DNA from: Ichthyophis bannanicus
Taxonomy: Eukaryota; Chordata; Amphibia; Gymnophiona; Ichthyophiidae
Reading direction: 5' to 3'
Length of the DNA stretch: 64,000 nucleotides
NCBI GenBank assembly: GCA_033557465.1
Contig: CM066031.1
Coordinates: 1,227,205,312-1,227,269,311, forward strand
Both the position numbers and the translations under genes were made by a program. Within the stretch, counting starts at the first letter, position 1; each line of letters begins with the position of its first letter. Of this stretch, positions 53,584 to 64,000 are shown one piece after another. The notes below the pieces were generated by a model that saw nothing but the letters and a program-made list of their open reading frames with translations, had not been told where the DNA came from and did no database searches.

Positions 53584-54056
53584 ATAAGAACATAAGATAT
53601 GCCATACTGGGTCAGACCAAGGTCCATCAAGCCCAGTCAGACCAAGGTCCATCAAGCCCAGTCAGACCAAGGTCCATCAAGCCCAGTATCCTGTTTCCAA
53701 CAGTGGCCAATCTAGGTCATACGTACCTAGCAGTTTCCCCAAAAGACATGGGGTCAAGCATTGATATCCTGGGTCCCTTCTTAATAATGGTTTATGGACC
53801 TTTCCTCCAGGAACTTGCCCAAACCTTTTTTAAACCCAGCTACACTAACAGCCTTTAATACATCCTCCGGTAACAAATTCCAGAGTTTGATTACATGTTG
53901 AGTGAAAAAATATTTTCTTTTATTAGTCTTAAATAGTTTACCCTGTAGCTTCATTGCATGTCCCCTAGTCTTTCTATATTCTGATAACGTAAACAACCGA
54001 TCTACGTTTACTCATTCCACTCCGTTCATTAATTTATAGACTATCATATCTCCCCT
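53584..54056 (-). mobile_element. CR1 3' fragment with a 25-bp triplication
   Basis: Matches 6205-6660. On the minus strand it encodes the end of ORF2 (TQHVIKLWNLLPEDVLKAV, stop at 53781) plus the 3' tail. It inserted 11 bp from the end of the L2, in the same DIRS. Contains the tandem repeat listed next. Confidence 0.88.
53611..53685 (-). repeat. Three tandem copies of a 25-bp CR1 tail unit
   Basis: gtcagaccaaggtccatcaa plus gccca occurs at 53611-53635, 53636-53660 and 53661-53685 without a difference. Other CR1 copies in the window have one unit. Confidence 0.95.
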
Positions 54057-56180
54057 CCAGCTACAGGTTACCGAAAGTCCATACCAAAATAGGAGCTCCC
54101 TCATGGGGAGCCACAAGCAGCAACAAATTAGGCCATGTACACAGACCACAGTAGGACCCTTGTGTCTGCTGACAGCAGCACTCCGGTAGCCTGAACACAG
54201 ACATGTCGGAGGGTAGGAGTTGCCTAAACCCCGAAAAGGTTATAGAGCACAGCCTGGCCAAAGGCACTGTCCCGTCAGGACTCTTTCCAGGCAGTAATGA
54301 GCTATGAAGGTATGGACTGAAGACTAGGTGGAAGCCTGGCAGATGTCCACCATTGGACAGAGAACAAGTTTGCCACTGAGGCTGACATGGTCCTGACACG
54401 GTGTGCTGTGACGTGGCCTTCCAGCAGAAGCCTTGTCTGCTCATAAGAAAAAGCAATACAGTCCACCCCCCATGTGGCCAGCATATGCTTGGTCACTGAC
54501 TCCCCCAGATTACTGGGGTTGTAGGAGATGAAAGCTGAGCAGCTTTGCAGTTGCCCCGAGTATGTCCAATATAGAAGGACAAAACCCTCTTACAGTCCAA
54601 GGTGTAGAGGACCATCTCTGCCCGACTGGCGTGAAGTCTGGGAAAAAAGGTAGGGAGCACTACTTCCTGTTTTGAGATGGGCGATGCTACTTTTGGCAGG
54701 AATTGGGGTGTGTGCAAAGCACCACTGTTCTTGTAGAACCTGGTATAGTGCACCTCAAGGGCCTGAAGCTTGCTAACTCTGCGAGCAGAGATGTGCAACC
54801 AGGAAAGCCACCTTCCAAGAGAGATAGCGAAGGTGGCAGGTAGCCAAAGGTTCAAGGGGGGGGGGGCGCGAGCGAGCTGCCCCAACACTAAACTGAGGTT
54901 CCATTTGGTTGCCAGAAGGCAAACTGGGGGCTTTGATAAGAGCAGGCCCTGAAGGAAGCAGGTCACCAATGGTTGGGCCAAGAGGGGCTTGCTAGCCACT
55001 GGATAGTAGTGCACCACCAGGACACTAAGGTGCACTTGGACAGAGTTAGACTTGAGCCTGGACAGAGGTGGAGAAGGTACTGTAACACCTGAGCCACCGG
55101 GCAGGAGAAAGGGTCAGCCCCATGTTTGGTGCACAGAGAACCTATGCCATTTAAGAGCATGCGCCTTCCTACTACAAGCCTTGCGAGAGGCCAGTAGGTG
55201 GTCTTCCACCTCAACTGGAAGGTTGAGAGGGGCCAGTCAGCCTCTCAGCAGCCACACTGTCAGTGACAATCATCCAGGTAGGGACAGACAGATCTCCTTG
55301 AGCTGGAGAAAGGCGGCCACAACTGCAAGGCATTTTGTGAAAACCCTTGGGGCAGAGGCTAGGCTGAAGGGGAGCACCCTGTACTGAAAGTGCATGCCTC
55401 CTACTATGAACCACAGGTACTACCTGTGGTTCAGGAGGATGAGGATGTGGGTGTAAGCATCCTTGATGTCTAAGGAGCATAACCAGTCTCCCTGTTGGAG
55501 ATATGGCAGCAAGGTTCCAAGGGAGAGCATCTTGAACTTCTCACCATGAATTTGTTGAGGTTGTACCTGGAGTAAAACTCCTTGCCCTTGAGGTGGTGGG
55601 GCACTGGTTCCACTGCTTTGTCCTTGAGAAGACCTGCCAACTCCTTAAGATGGCCTCGGTGAAAGATACCTGAAGGCTCTCCTGGGAAATAAGGGGGAAG
55701 TGTCCGAGAAGGGTGGAGGTAGTAACACTCGACTACATGAAGTGCCCAGAAACTGATGACATCCACCTCTGGACAGAGGGCCAGATGTCCCCCTGTGGGT
55801 TGCTGATCTCCTTGGGGTAGAGAGGCTATGCTCAAGGAGTCAAAAACTTCACCTGGCTGGGCTGGAGCCAGTGCCTGGGGTTTTAGAGCCTTCTGCTTAC
55901 ATGGGCTATACCCATGTCCCTTGGTCTGCTGATCCTGTTGGGGAGCTTGGGGGAGGTGTGATAAGGTGGGTAGTTTTGGTAAGCAGCTCCCTTCCTCTGG
56001 CAAAAGGACTTTACCCAAGCCCTTCTGTCAGGGAGGGGTAGTGGTCTTTTTGAAGAGCCTGATCCTAGTCATGAACTGTCTCCAGCTCGGCAGCCTTGTC
56101 TGTCATGGATTTGCCAAACAGATTCTCTCCTTGGCAGGAAACATTGACCAATTTGTCCTGAACCCACTGCTTGAGGTCAG

Positions 56181-56970
56181 ATTTATTTATTTTATTTATT
56201 TAACAGTATTTCTAAACCGCCTTATCTTAATCAAGGTGGTATCACAGCAAACAATCAAGTCAAGTGAGTGTGTTATACATGCAGTGGGGGGGAAATTGAG
56301 TGCGTGTTGTGTTGTGTGCTAGATTGGTATGAGCTATGTACAGAGTGGGCTATATACAGTGGTGCAAAAACATATTCCATACATACATTGGTTAGGCGGA
56401 ATCATGTGCTGTTATTCATTCTCTGAAGTTATGTGATGTGTCCATAGTGTTCTATGAACAGCATGGTTTTCAGCTGTTTTCTAAAGTCTTTGAGGTCTGT
56501 AGCGGCCCTCAATTCGTCCGGGAGTTTGTTCCATATTGTTGGAGCGGCCATTGAGAGTGCTCTGTCTGTTGTGTCCTTGCGTGTGTGTTTGTATTCACTT
56601 GGGGTGCTGACTCGGTTGTGGGTTTGTTTTCTTCTGGGACGCGTACTGGTGTCTGATTGTATGAGGGTGTGTAGGCTGTTGGCTGATGTGTGGTGTTTTA
56701 TCTTGAATAGGTTTATGATAGTTTTGTATTTGATGCGTGCACCGATTGGAAGCCAGTGTAAGTCCTTTAAGGTGGGTGTGATGTGCTCCTGTCTTGCAGT
56801 TCCTGATATGATTCGTGCAGCAGTGTTTTGTGCTAGTTGTAGAGGCTTGAGGGCTTGTTTCGGTAGTCCAAGGTATATCGGATTGCAGAAGTCCAGTAGT
56901 GGGGTTATCAGTGCTTGACAGACGGTACGGAAGTGTTCCGGGGCGAGGAGCGGCTTCAGTCTCCAGATGA
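56181..56970 (-). mobile_element. L2-like LINE 3' fragment
   Basis: It starts with atttatttattttattt and ends near 56970. The minus strand gives LLAPEHFRTVCQALITPLLD, then LQLAQNTAARIISGTARQEH and LHWLPIGARIKYKTIINLF, the L2 ORF2 C-terminal end, followed by WNKLPDELRA. Inserted in DIRS gag. Confidence 0.83.
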
Positions 56971-57747
56971 CTAGCCAAGCTTGGCAGCATGCAGATGCCA
57001 GCCGCTGCTACTCGAGCTGCTGACTCAAACCCATCAGGCTGCTTGAGACATGAATTTGGAGCATTCAGACTGGATTTGGCCAGGTTATTGAATTGCTGCA
57101 AAGGTTCCTCAGACCAGCTGAGAACCCAGTGAGTTCCTTCGCCAGGTCTCAGGTACATGCCCATGTACAGCTGGTAGGCCTGGATGTGGCTGATGAGCAT
57201 TCAGCCCTGGCAGCACTTTGTGAGGGCATCCAGGGTGCGGACCTCCCTGCTGGGGGTTCTGAGTGCATCTTCTGGCTTTTCAGCTGACGCATGGCTGACT
57301 CCAGCAGGTTATGCAGCAGTTGCAACTTCTGGAAGCCTGGGCTCTGGTGGACTCACTACATCGAGTCGAGCCGTTTGCTCACCACCAGCACCAAAGCCAG
57401 TGTCTCCCACATTCAGAGCATCAGCCATTCCAGGATGGAAGGAATGGGCACCGTGAGCAATTCCTGCAGAGGGGCCTTGTACTGAAGGATTTCTAACTCA
57501 TCTGCCTGCAGGTCCTCCTTTTTTCCACAGAGCTCTTCAGACATTTGTCTGGCTTGTCCCTGGAAAAAGTTGATTTTTCTGAGTTTCATACTCACCTCTG
57601 GTATTGCATAGGTACTCACGCACGGATCTGCCGTCTCGAATACCAGCCCTCAAAAATATGCCAAATACCGAATATTCGCCAATGACGTGGACTGTTTTCG
57701 TGCTCGAAGCAGCGTTGCGACAACATACGGCAAATAACCTTTCTTCC

Positions 57748-59489
57748 TTAACCTGGCCCTTTCAATGGCCAGACCGTAAGCGAGAACTGATCCACCTGAG
57801 GCATGAAGAGCAGCCCCTGATGCAAGAGATCCGCCTGCCACAGAGCGCCATCCAACAGACACACCAGATCCGCGTACCATGGACGTCTCGGCCAGTCTGG
57901 GGCCACCAGGAGCACCCTTCCTGGATGAGCCCCGATTTGCTGAACCACCCGGCCTATCGGCACCCACGGAAGAAAGACATACAGAAGACCGAGGACGGCC
58001 ACTGATGCAACAACGCGTCTATGCCTTCCGACATTTTCTCTCCTTCTGCTGAAGAACCGGTTGGCCTTCGCTGACTGAAAGGTCGCCATTAGATCCATTA
58101 TCGGCGTCCCCCAGCGATTCACTATCTGAGCAAACATGTCTGGGTGCAACTCCCACTCGCCCGCATCCACTTGGACCCTGCTCAGAAAGTCGGCCATTAC
58201 ATTGTCCTTCCCTGCAATGTGCGCCGCCGAAATTGCTGTCAAGCGACTTTCCACCCAAGCAAACAAGTCTACCTCTTCCTCCATGGCAGTGCTCCCCGTG
58301 CCGCCCTGGCGGTTGATGTAGGTGACTGCCACCGAGTTGTCGGACAGGACTGACAGACCGACCCACTACGGAATCCTCGAATGCCTGCAGAGCCTGCCAA
58401 ACAGCCTGTAGCTCCAGACGATTGATCGAGCATGCGCACTCCAGAGGCAACCAAAGCCCCTGAGCAAACCTGCTTTCACAATGGGCTCCCCAGCCCCCGT
58501 TAACAATGGAAGCCACTCTGGCTGCGCCAACAGCATCCTGGCCTCCAACGATGCCAGCCGTAACCACCACTGCAGACTGCCTGACCTTGAACAGGCAAGG
58601 GAGCCACCTGCTCAAAGGATCCTTCTGATGTGACCACCTGCGGAGGAGCGCCCTCTGCAGGGGGCGCATGTGCACCTTGGCCCACAGTACCGCCTCCAGA
58701 GACGCTGCCATTGTACCCAGTAGTCGAAGATAAGTCCACGTCAACGATGCCCTGAACTGGTGAACCAGAGCCTGGAGCCCCTGGACTCTCTGGTCCAGCA
58801 AAAACACTTGCCCGTTCTTGGTGTCGAAGCGCACCCCAAGATACGAGGTTCTGGGAAGGGTGCAAATGACTCTTGGCTGGATTGACCACCCAACCCAGAT
58901 GCTGTAGAAACGTGACCACTCTGCCTGTTACTTGAATGCTCTCTGCCTCAGACTTGGCCCAAATCAACCAATCGTCGAGATAAGGATGCACCAGAATCCC
59001 CTCTCTGCACAATGCCGCCGCTGCCACCACTACGATCTTGGTGAAGATTTGCAGAGCCGTCGCCAGGCCGAAGGGCAATGCCTGGAACTGATAATGGCCC
59101 CAAGGGAAAGCAAACCGTAGAAACCTTTGATGAGTTGACCGGATGGGAATGTGCAAGTATGCCTCCGTGAGATCGAGAGATGTCAAATACTCTCCTTGCC
59201 GCACCGCCATGATGGAACGTAACGTCTCCATTCGGAAATGCAGCACTCTAAGACAACGATTTACACCTTTGAGATCCAAAATGGGTCTTAACGCTCCGCC
59301 CTTCTTTGGCACCATGAAATAAATGGAATACCAACCCACCTTATACTCCTCCTGTGGTACTTTTACAACTGCCCCTAATTGCAGGAGCCTCTGTAATGTA
59401 CTGTGAATTTCCAGTCTTTTCTTGACCCCTGCAGGGCGACATGACAAAGGAATCCCGCACCGGACGAGCCAACTCCAGTGCTTATCCAT
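57748..59489 (-). pseudogene. Second-family DIRS RT-RNase H-methyltransferase-like gene, frameshifted
   Basis: The frame 58500-59489 gives RT: IYFMVPKKGGALRPILDLKG, YLTSLDLTEAYLHIPIRSTH, ALPFGLATALQIFTKI and the catalytic PYLDDWLIWAKS. The frame shifts near 58840 and RNase H follows in 58019-58834 (LRLLGTMAASLEA, SINRLELQAVWQALQAF), then again to 57748-58332 (VTYINRQGGTG, HIAGKDNVMADFLSR, IMDLMATFQSAKANRF, LLVAPDWPRRPWYADL). The order and the DLxAxxxxAK and APxWPRxxWY signatures match the DIRS at 39566, so the domain assignment is firm although the gene is broken. Confidence 0.85.
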
Positions 59490-59599
59490 GACGAATGATG
59501 TCTAACACCCACTGATCGGATGTAATGTGGGTCCAAGCAGGAAGAAACTCCCGAAGCCTCCCGCCTATTGGAGGTTCTCCTGCCGAGACCCACCTCATC

Positions 59600-61079
59600 T
59601 CATTGTGGTTTCCGAGATGCGGAATAGGCGCCTGAGAACCCCCTGTTCACACCACAAAAACCTCGGAATCCTTGAGCCCGCGACAGAAAGCGTCCCCTTT
59701 GAGAGCTCCTGAAACGCATCAAGCGAAATCTCCGGAAATCTTGAAACTGGCTTCGAAAGTTCTGACCGGACTTCCCCTGCTTTGGTTTATCCTCAGGAAG
59801 CCGGCCACTCTTGGACTCCGAGATCCTTAACCAATTTGCCCAAATCTTCTCCAAAAAGTAATCGACCCTTAAAGGGCAATTTACTAAGACAGGACTTGGA
59901 CGACCCATCAGCTGCCCAATTCTGCAACCACACAGACCTACGAGCAGCTACTACCAAAGCCGTGCTATTTGTGAGAGCTCTGATCAAGTTGTAATGGATA
60001 TCTGCTAAATACGCTGTCCCTGACTCCAGCCGGCCCAGCTCCTTGACCTTCTCCTGGTCCAGGCGAGAGGAAAGGCAAAGATGCTGAACCCAGCGCAAAC
60101 AGGCACGTGCTACCCAAGCCCCACAGATGGAAGCTTGCAAGGAAAGCGCATCCGCTTCAAATGTCTCCTTCACCAGGTTATCAACCCTACAGTCCTGTGC
60201 ATCCTTTAAGGCTGCACTACCTTCCACAGGAATGGTGGGTTTTCTTCGTAACCGCCGAATCCACTCGAGGCGAACGAAACCTTTGTCCTTATCGGCTAAG
60301 GGATAGAGCCTATTCATTGTGCGTATCCCTCCAAGCCCCGCTTCCGGCTGATCCCATTCCTCCTGGATCATCCTGTCGACTACTCGAGGAACCGGAACCA
60401 CTTGCGTTTGCCGTACTGCTTGAATAGGATCCTCCACCTCCTCCTTAGAAGTGGTCTGGCTAGCGAGGTTCAACATCTGCATAGACTCCGTGATCAGAGC
60501 AGCCAGCTCCTCCCTACGGAAAACTTATGATCTTGGCTAGATCTTCGGGTTCTTGATCTTTCCCTCCTCCAGATCCTCCAACCCTTCATGCTCCCAGTCG
60601 GGTTCTTTGATGTCCAGCCAATCGCTCTCTGCGGTAGACAGAGCCAGAGTCCTGGCCTTTTTAGGTGCTGACGGACCCCCGCACCCTCCCTCAGCCTCCG
60701 ACTGTTGAGAAGGGACAGCAAGTGGCAAAGCTCCCAGCAGCTTGCCCTGACGCCGCAAACAAAAGGCCTGGTGCATCAATAGAACAAAATCAGGGCAAAA
60801 ATCCCCGAAAGCTGGCAGACCCGAGGCCGACAGAGCCTCTGAAGGATCTGCCGCCTCCTGCAACTCATACCCTTGTATGGGGGGCTTTACCGGTTCAGCT
60901 ATGGTCCCTGCCGACGCCCCGTGCGCCGTAGAAGACTCCTTGCTATCCATCTGTAACTTTACGGTGGATGAAAGTGTCGCACAGCTGCAGCAGACCCCTG
61001 AATCGGCCACCGTGCCCCTTCGGGTGCCGCAGACACTGTGGCCGCGTTGCCATCCGGCTGTGGATAGAACTGAAAACAA
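59600..61079 (-). pseudogene. Second-family DIRS gag, frameshifted
   Basis: Frame 1 runs from ATG 61079 (or ATG 60950, MDSKESSTAHG) to about 60537 with an acidic end; frame 2 covers 59793-60482. There the conserved gag block appears as LVVAARRSVWLQNWAADGSS and KLPFKGRLLFGEDLGKLVKD, matching AARRLAWLQASDLEPW and CTGENLFGEEW of the inner copy. A third frame at 59600-59908 holds an Arg/Phe-rich basic tail (QDFRRFRLMRFRSSQRG). Two indels separate these pieces. No Cys cluster like MEKPA-type gag is seen at the N-terminus. Confidence 0.78.
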
Positions 61080-61230
61080 AGAAAATAAAAACTCACTTTT
61101 TTTTTTTTTAAGAAACTTTCACCTTATTTTGAAGCTTATGGCTGTCCCACTAAGCCCCTTAAGCTGCTGGGCTCACTGCTGGTGTGGTAGAAGCCCCTCC
61201 CCCCAAGGGAATTAACTTCCACCCGTTAAA

Positions 61231-62640
61231 AAGGAGCAACTGAAAAAATTAAAGGAAAAGAAAAGAAAAACCTGCTCTACCCCAGGGAGCAGTCCCAAAC
61301 TGCGTATTGTCATGAGGTAGCGCTGTCAGAGCCCATGGAAATAGGGAACTCTGAGCAAAACATAGCTGACAGCTCAGAAATACATGTGGAGAAAGGTTAC
61401 CACGGGCAACAGATACAAGCTGGGTCACGAGGTGTAAGGGAACACCCAAACACAAGCCTGGATAGGAACTCATTAGGAAATGAGGGACAGCTGGGTAGGG
61501 GCAGAGCCCAAACACCACGAGAAAGACAGTTAAAAGTCACTCACCTGAAGGTAGTGGGAGAGCCGTGGAAGGAACGTTCAGGCAGAGAGCTGTTGAGGGA
61601 ACGTTCAGGAAGAGAGCTGTTGGAGTTGCTGAGGAGAAAAGCCAAGGGAACATTTGGAGAGAAGCCTCACGAGGGAAACACAGAACTGTGGAATCCAGGA
61701 GGTACTGCTTTGAGAAGCAGGGCACAGCTCTCCAAAATCCCTGGGAACCTTGCTATGAAGGGAGCAGAGGTGATAGTCCGGTGGCCAGGCTAAAGAGAGC
61801 CAAATTACCCAGCACAAGGTACCAAGCAGGGAATAGTTTTTACCCTGAGGAAACTTTTATACCAGAGAAGCAGCTAGCAGAGAAACACAGTAAAAGGTTT
61901 TCACACAAACCGAGCTCAGCTCGGCTGAGAGACCAGGAAGAGAGAGTGCCAGAGGGTAGGCGTATTAACCCTAATAGAAGGGGTCCAGAATACAGAGAAT
62001 TACCCTGCACTTACCAGGAACTGTGTAGCTCTTGACCGTGATTATAGTGATTGTGGTAATTACCCATTTCCCTCTAGTTCAGTGGAGGAGGGGAATGCTG
62101 TGAGTTACAGAGGGGAACTTTGCAACGGAAGCTTTACTCCAGGAGAAAGTTATTCCGACAGTGAAGAGATGCAATATGAGCCATATGAGGAATCTTTGAA
62201 TGGCAGTGATATGGACTGTACGTACACTATGGCAGATGCCATATCTCTATGCTAGAGTGCTGTGAAAGCAGTTTATAAAAGAAAACAGGAAGAAGGTTTT
62301 GCATGTGAAAAGGACTGTTTTCTTTTTCCCTCTGTTTGTTACAAAAGCTGAAGTTAAAGCCAAGTCTTGTTCCAGCATTTCTTTAATTTGATGCCAGATG
62401 AATGGTCTGTTTTCCTTTGTTTCAAATGCTAAATATCCAATCCGGGACAGGGAATAAAATCCTGTATTATAACCTTACACTTGGTCTGCAACTACAATTA
62501 TTTGACTAGTGTTTAGAACCACAGGTTCCAGAAGGCATTTCAAAGCCTTCCCACAAATACTCTACAGCTACTAGAGTACTACCCCACTGACGTACCCACA
62601 CCACTGGCCTCTGGGGATTCTGGTGGGTGACAGTATTTAA
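61231..62640. other. Unclassified repeat-like block with plus-strand ORF pieces
   Basis: Plus-strand frames at 61335-61793 and 61565-62035 are Glu/Arg-rich with an internal near-repeat of ggaacgttcagg followed by agagagctgttg. A further open stretch near 62090-62250 ends ADAISLC and stop, and aataaaatcctgt at 62453-62465 could be a poly(A) signal. The block stands between a second-family DIRS and a DIRS terminus. It looks like the 3' part of some transposon, but I see no RT, integrase or transposase motif. Confidence 0.35.
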
Positions 62641-63515
62641 ACAAAATAAAAATAAAAAAACTTAAATGCACTTTCTCCGCCGACCCGACATCCACGTGGC
62701 TTTCCTGCAGTTCCCAAAATAGCCGCCGGCAGCCCCGGAGGAGAACAAAAGGGCACGAAAACAATCAGCGGTATGTGAAGCCACTGAGACCCAGCTCCCT
62801 GCACCCGCACAGCTTGAAACCGGTCCCCTGCCTACTGGTTACACAGTCGGGCCTGCCTCTCGCTTCCTGTGCCACGCAGCACCTTCCGGGAACAGAAAAA
62901 CAATGCCGCCTGCTGAATTACACGGTCTCTGCTGTTGACCTCCACCACTCGGGTCCCCGCAGCAGCGAATCCTGCTTGCTCTGCAGAGCCCGAGGTACAG
63001 AGCCGGGAGCCGGTGAGCTCTCCCCCGAAAGGTCAGGGAGGAGAGATCTCCCGGTAAGCAAATCAGGCAATGTTAATGAGAAAAGTAGAAGACATACAGG
63101 CAGGAAGTAAGAGTCATCCTCTTTTTTCTTTTTTTTTTTTTAAAGGACGAAAACACACCCAAACCAGCACCCCTTTTTAAAAACAAATCAACCCAAAGTA
63201 AAGACCACTAAACAAAACTATCCCACAGATTCCTTATCTGTTCCTCTAGTGAGCTTCAGCCCTGGCTCACTACGTCCTCCTGCTGCAAGGAGACTGGTCA
63301 CACTGGGGATGATAGGAGGATCCAGCAGCCTATATCCAGTGATGTCAGAAGTTTGACATGCCAGTCTCCAGCTGCGGGAGGAGGTTGACAACCCAGATGT
63401 AGAGGACTGAACTGGAGAAACTATAAGGAACTGAGGGATGTTTCCATGAGGGCTCTGTCGATGCCATCACCCATGTGTGAGGGCTGACTTCCTGCCTGTT
63501 CCCAGAGAATTTCAT
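62641..63515 (-). mobile_element. DIRS 5' terminal region
   Basis: The right edge (cacccatgtgtgagggctga followed by cttcctgcctgttcccag) matches the 5' DIRS termini at 13933-13976 and 29450-29478. Inward of it lies a palindromic module (63276-63381) and a T-run/A-rich stretch. It may belong to the DIRS at 57561, separated from it by the block at 61231-62640, but the join is not proven. No coding sequence is recognised. Confidence 0.6.
63276..63381. repeat. Palindromic module, copy 3
   Basis: Arms cctcctgctgcaaggagact and agtctccagctgcgggagg enclose ccagtgatgtcagaag. It lies about 80 bp inside a DIRS 5' terminus. Confidence 0.7.
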
Positions 63516-63945
63516 ACACCCCCAGGAAGCTTGTCAATCAAGCCACCTTGGAAAATTGAAATACTATTTTGAAGGAGCACATTCTTTAAAGTTCTGAAAA
63601 GTACCTGTCAATTCTGACTACATTGAGCACTATGGAAAAGTTTAGTACCTACCACATTACACTGACAGAATTGCATAATTGCAGATTCCATTATGAATAA
63701 CTTCATTTAATAATCAATGAATCACATAAGGAAAGAACATTTAAACCCATCAATACCTTTAAAATAAAAGTATTTCAAAACAAAAGAATGAGATTAGCAT
63801 GGCACAGGGATATTAACTTAAATTAAAGCTCTCATGTATTGACTTTCAATTGAGCTAGGTAACCTACCACATCTAACTTTCTTCAGACTTCCCATCCTAC
63901 AACATACAGGACTGTTTACATTTCTATAGGACTTGATAAGCGTAC

Positions 63946-64000
63946 CTCATTCATTCTGCCCACTAGGCATCCTGTGGCAGAGGGCTGAATCATCTTAAGA
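63946..64000 (-). CDS. GMNN: GMNN (geminin) coding exon, 5' part cut by the window edge
   Basis: Read on the minus strand from the window edge, this gives LKMIQPSATGCLVGRMNE, close to the conserved segment of vertebrate geminin that precedes the destruction-box-distal linker. It ends in GAG followed by a GTACGC donor, so the splice phase is 0. The next exon at 49080 also starts in phase 0 and continues with a SK-S-KRKH type segment, as in geminin. Geminin binds CDT1 and blocks origin re-licensing in S, G2 and early M phase; in development it also acts on transcription regulators. The first coding exon, with the N-terminal methionine and the RRTL destruction box, lies beyond base 64000. Identification rests on recalled family sequence, on order, and on agreement of four exons. 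Confidence 0.9.

Larger units (their letters stand above)
49386..57560 (-). mobile_element. Old DIRS retrotransposon in the GMNN intron, split by three LINEs
   Basis: The left end ctaattactcacctgtaac follows AAAAG; an ICR is at 49642-49732. An L2 (49733-53572), a CR1 piece (53584-54056) and another L2 piece (56181-56970) interrupt it. DIRS parts on the minus strand are: YR at 54400-55240 (QPLVTCFLQGLLLSKPPVC, ISARRVSKLQAL), RT remnants at 55260-55700 and gag at 55780-57560 (QAYQLYMGMYLRPGEGTHWV). The RNase H region is largely lost between 55240 and 55260. The gag end and 5' ITR are missing, replaced by second-family DIRS sequence from about 57561. All genes are broken. Confidence 0.78.
57561..61230 (-). 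mobile_element. Second-family DIRS retrotransposon, partial
   Basis: Minus-strand order: gag (59600-61079), RT (58800-59489), RNase H and methyltransferase-like (57748-58834). The recombinase and 3' ITR are not found to the left, where older DIRS gag sequence begins, so the element is truncated or recombined. It differs clearly from the 38069 family in sequence and has few ggtacc motifs, yet keeps the same gag and RT signatures. Relatives are the fragments at 880-1808 and 13978-16473. Confidence 0.78.
49081..63945 (-). other. GMNN: GMNN intron of 14,865 nt, mostly transposons
   Basis: The interval between two phase-compatible GMNN exons. Plain intron sequence remains at 49081-49385 and 63516-63945, where I see no gene or structured element. 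The rest is DIRS, L2, CR1 and unclassified repeat DNA listed separately. The two following introns, 48620-48932 (313 nt) and 48313-48536 (224 nt), are compact and free of recognisable transposons. Confidence 0.9.

Noticed and set aside
62775..63110. A 111-codon plus-strand ORF
   Set aside because: No domain, GC-rich context next to a DIRS terminus, and no start context or relatives that I can recognise.
49386..63515. One giant DIRS spanning the whole block
   Set aside because: The left part and the part from about 57561 belong to different DIRS families and both contain gag, so they are separate insertions.
1..64000. tRNA, rRNA, CRISPR arrays, endogenous retroviruses
   Set aside because: I saw no cloverleaf-forming segment, rRNA segment or spaced direct-repeat array, and the RT sequences are of LINE or DIRS type without a retroviral protease, integrase or envelope.

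Overview
This is a vertebrate genomic window, most likely amphibian and perhaps caecilian. It combines an ordinary vertebrate gene with a dense pile of DIRS tyrosine-recombinase retrotransposons, CR1 and L2 LINEs and a Penelope-like element. The species cannot be fixed from the sequence. The only host gene I can support is GMNN (geminin, the DNA-replication licensing inhibitor), on the minus strand. Four coding exons are visible: 63946-64000 (cut by the window edge), 48933-49080, 48537-48619 and 48202-48312. They have canonical splice sites, compatible phases and a continuous geminin reading frame through the coiled coil. The first exon and the acidic C-terminal exon are not in view, so the intron after 48202 probably continues past base 1.

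Almost everything else is mobile DNA. From left to right: an old DIRS gag relic with a palindromic module (about 540-1808); an old DIRS copy (1809-6202) broken by a CR1 that itself holds an L2 piece, and by a TA-flanked MITE; a nearly full-length CR1 (6203-9772); a left-truncated DIRS (9773-13977); a DIRS of a second family (13978-16473) invaded by a structurally complete DIRS (16474-22053); an unclassified stretch; another old DIRS (about 23700-29478) with a MITE, a CR1 tail and an L2 tail in it; an L2 piece (30101-30868); a degraded DIRS (30871-36145); then the clearest structure, a DIRS at 38069-43671 nested in the gag gene of another DIRS (36420-45078); and a Penelope-like element bounded by 13-bp target duplications (45350-47243). 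The 14.9-kb GMNN intron (49081-63945) holds a further DIRS split by an L2, a CR1 and a second L2, then a second-family DIRS, an unclassified 1.4-kb block and a DIRS terminus at about 63515.

The DIRS copies show the textbook plan: gag, RT-RNase H-methyltransferase-like region, tyrosine recombinase (YR), inverted terminal repeats (ITRs) and an internal complementary region (ICR). All recognisable copies lie on the minus strand, the strand of GMNN. The inner copy has terminal repeats that match over 140 bp by eye, intact gag and YR frames and one apparent 2-nt deletion in RT. Insertion boundaries of two copies point to integration at an AG dinucleotide that is also present at the circle junction encoded in the ICR. 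No element here looks fully autonomous. I saw no tRNA, rRNA or CRISPR. No undescribed system is proven; the best leads are the AG crossover, the long second frame running across RT/RNase H into YR, the inverted-repeat Penelope element with a hammerhead-like core, and the repeated use of one ICR site by unrelated insertions.
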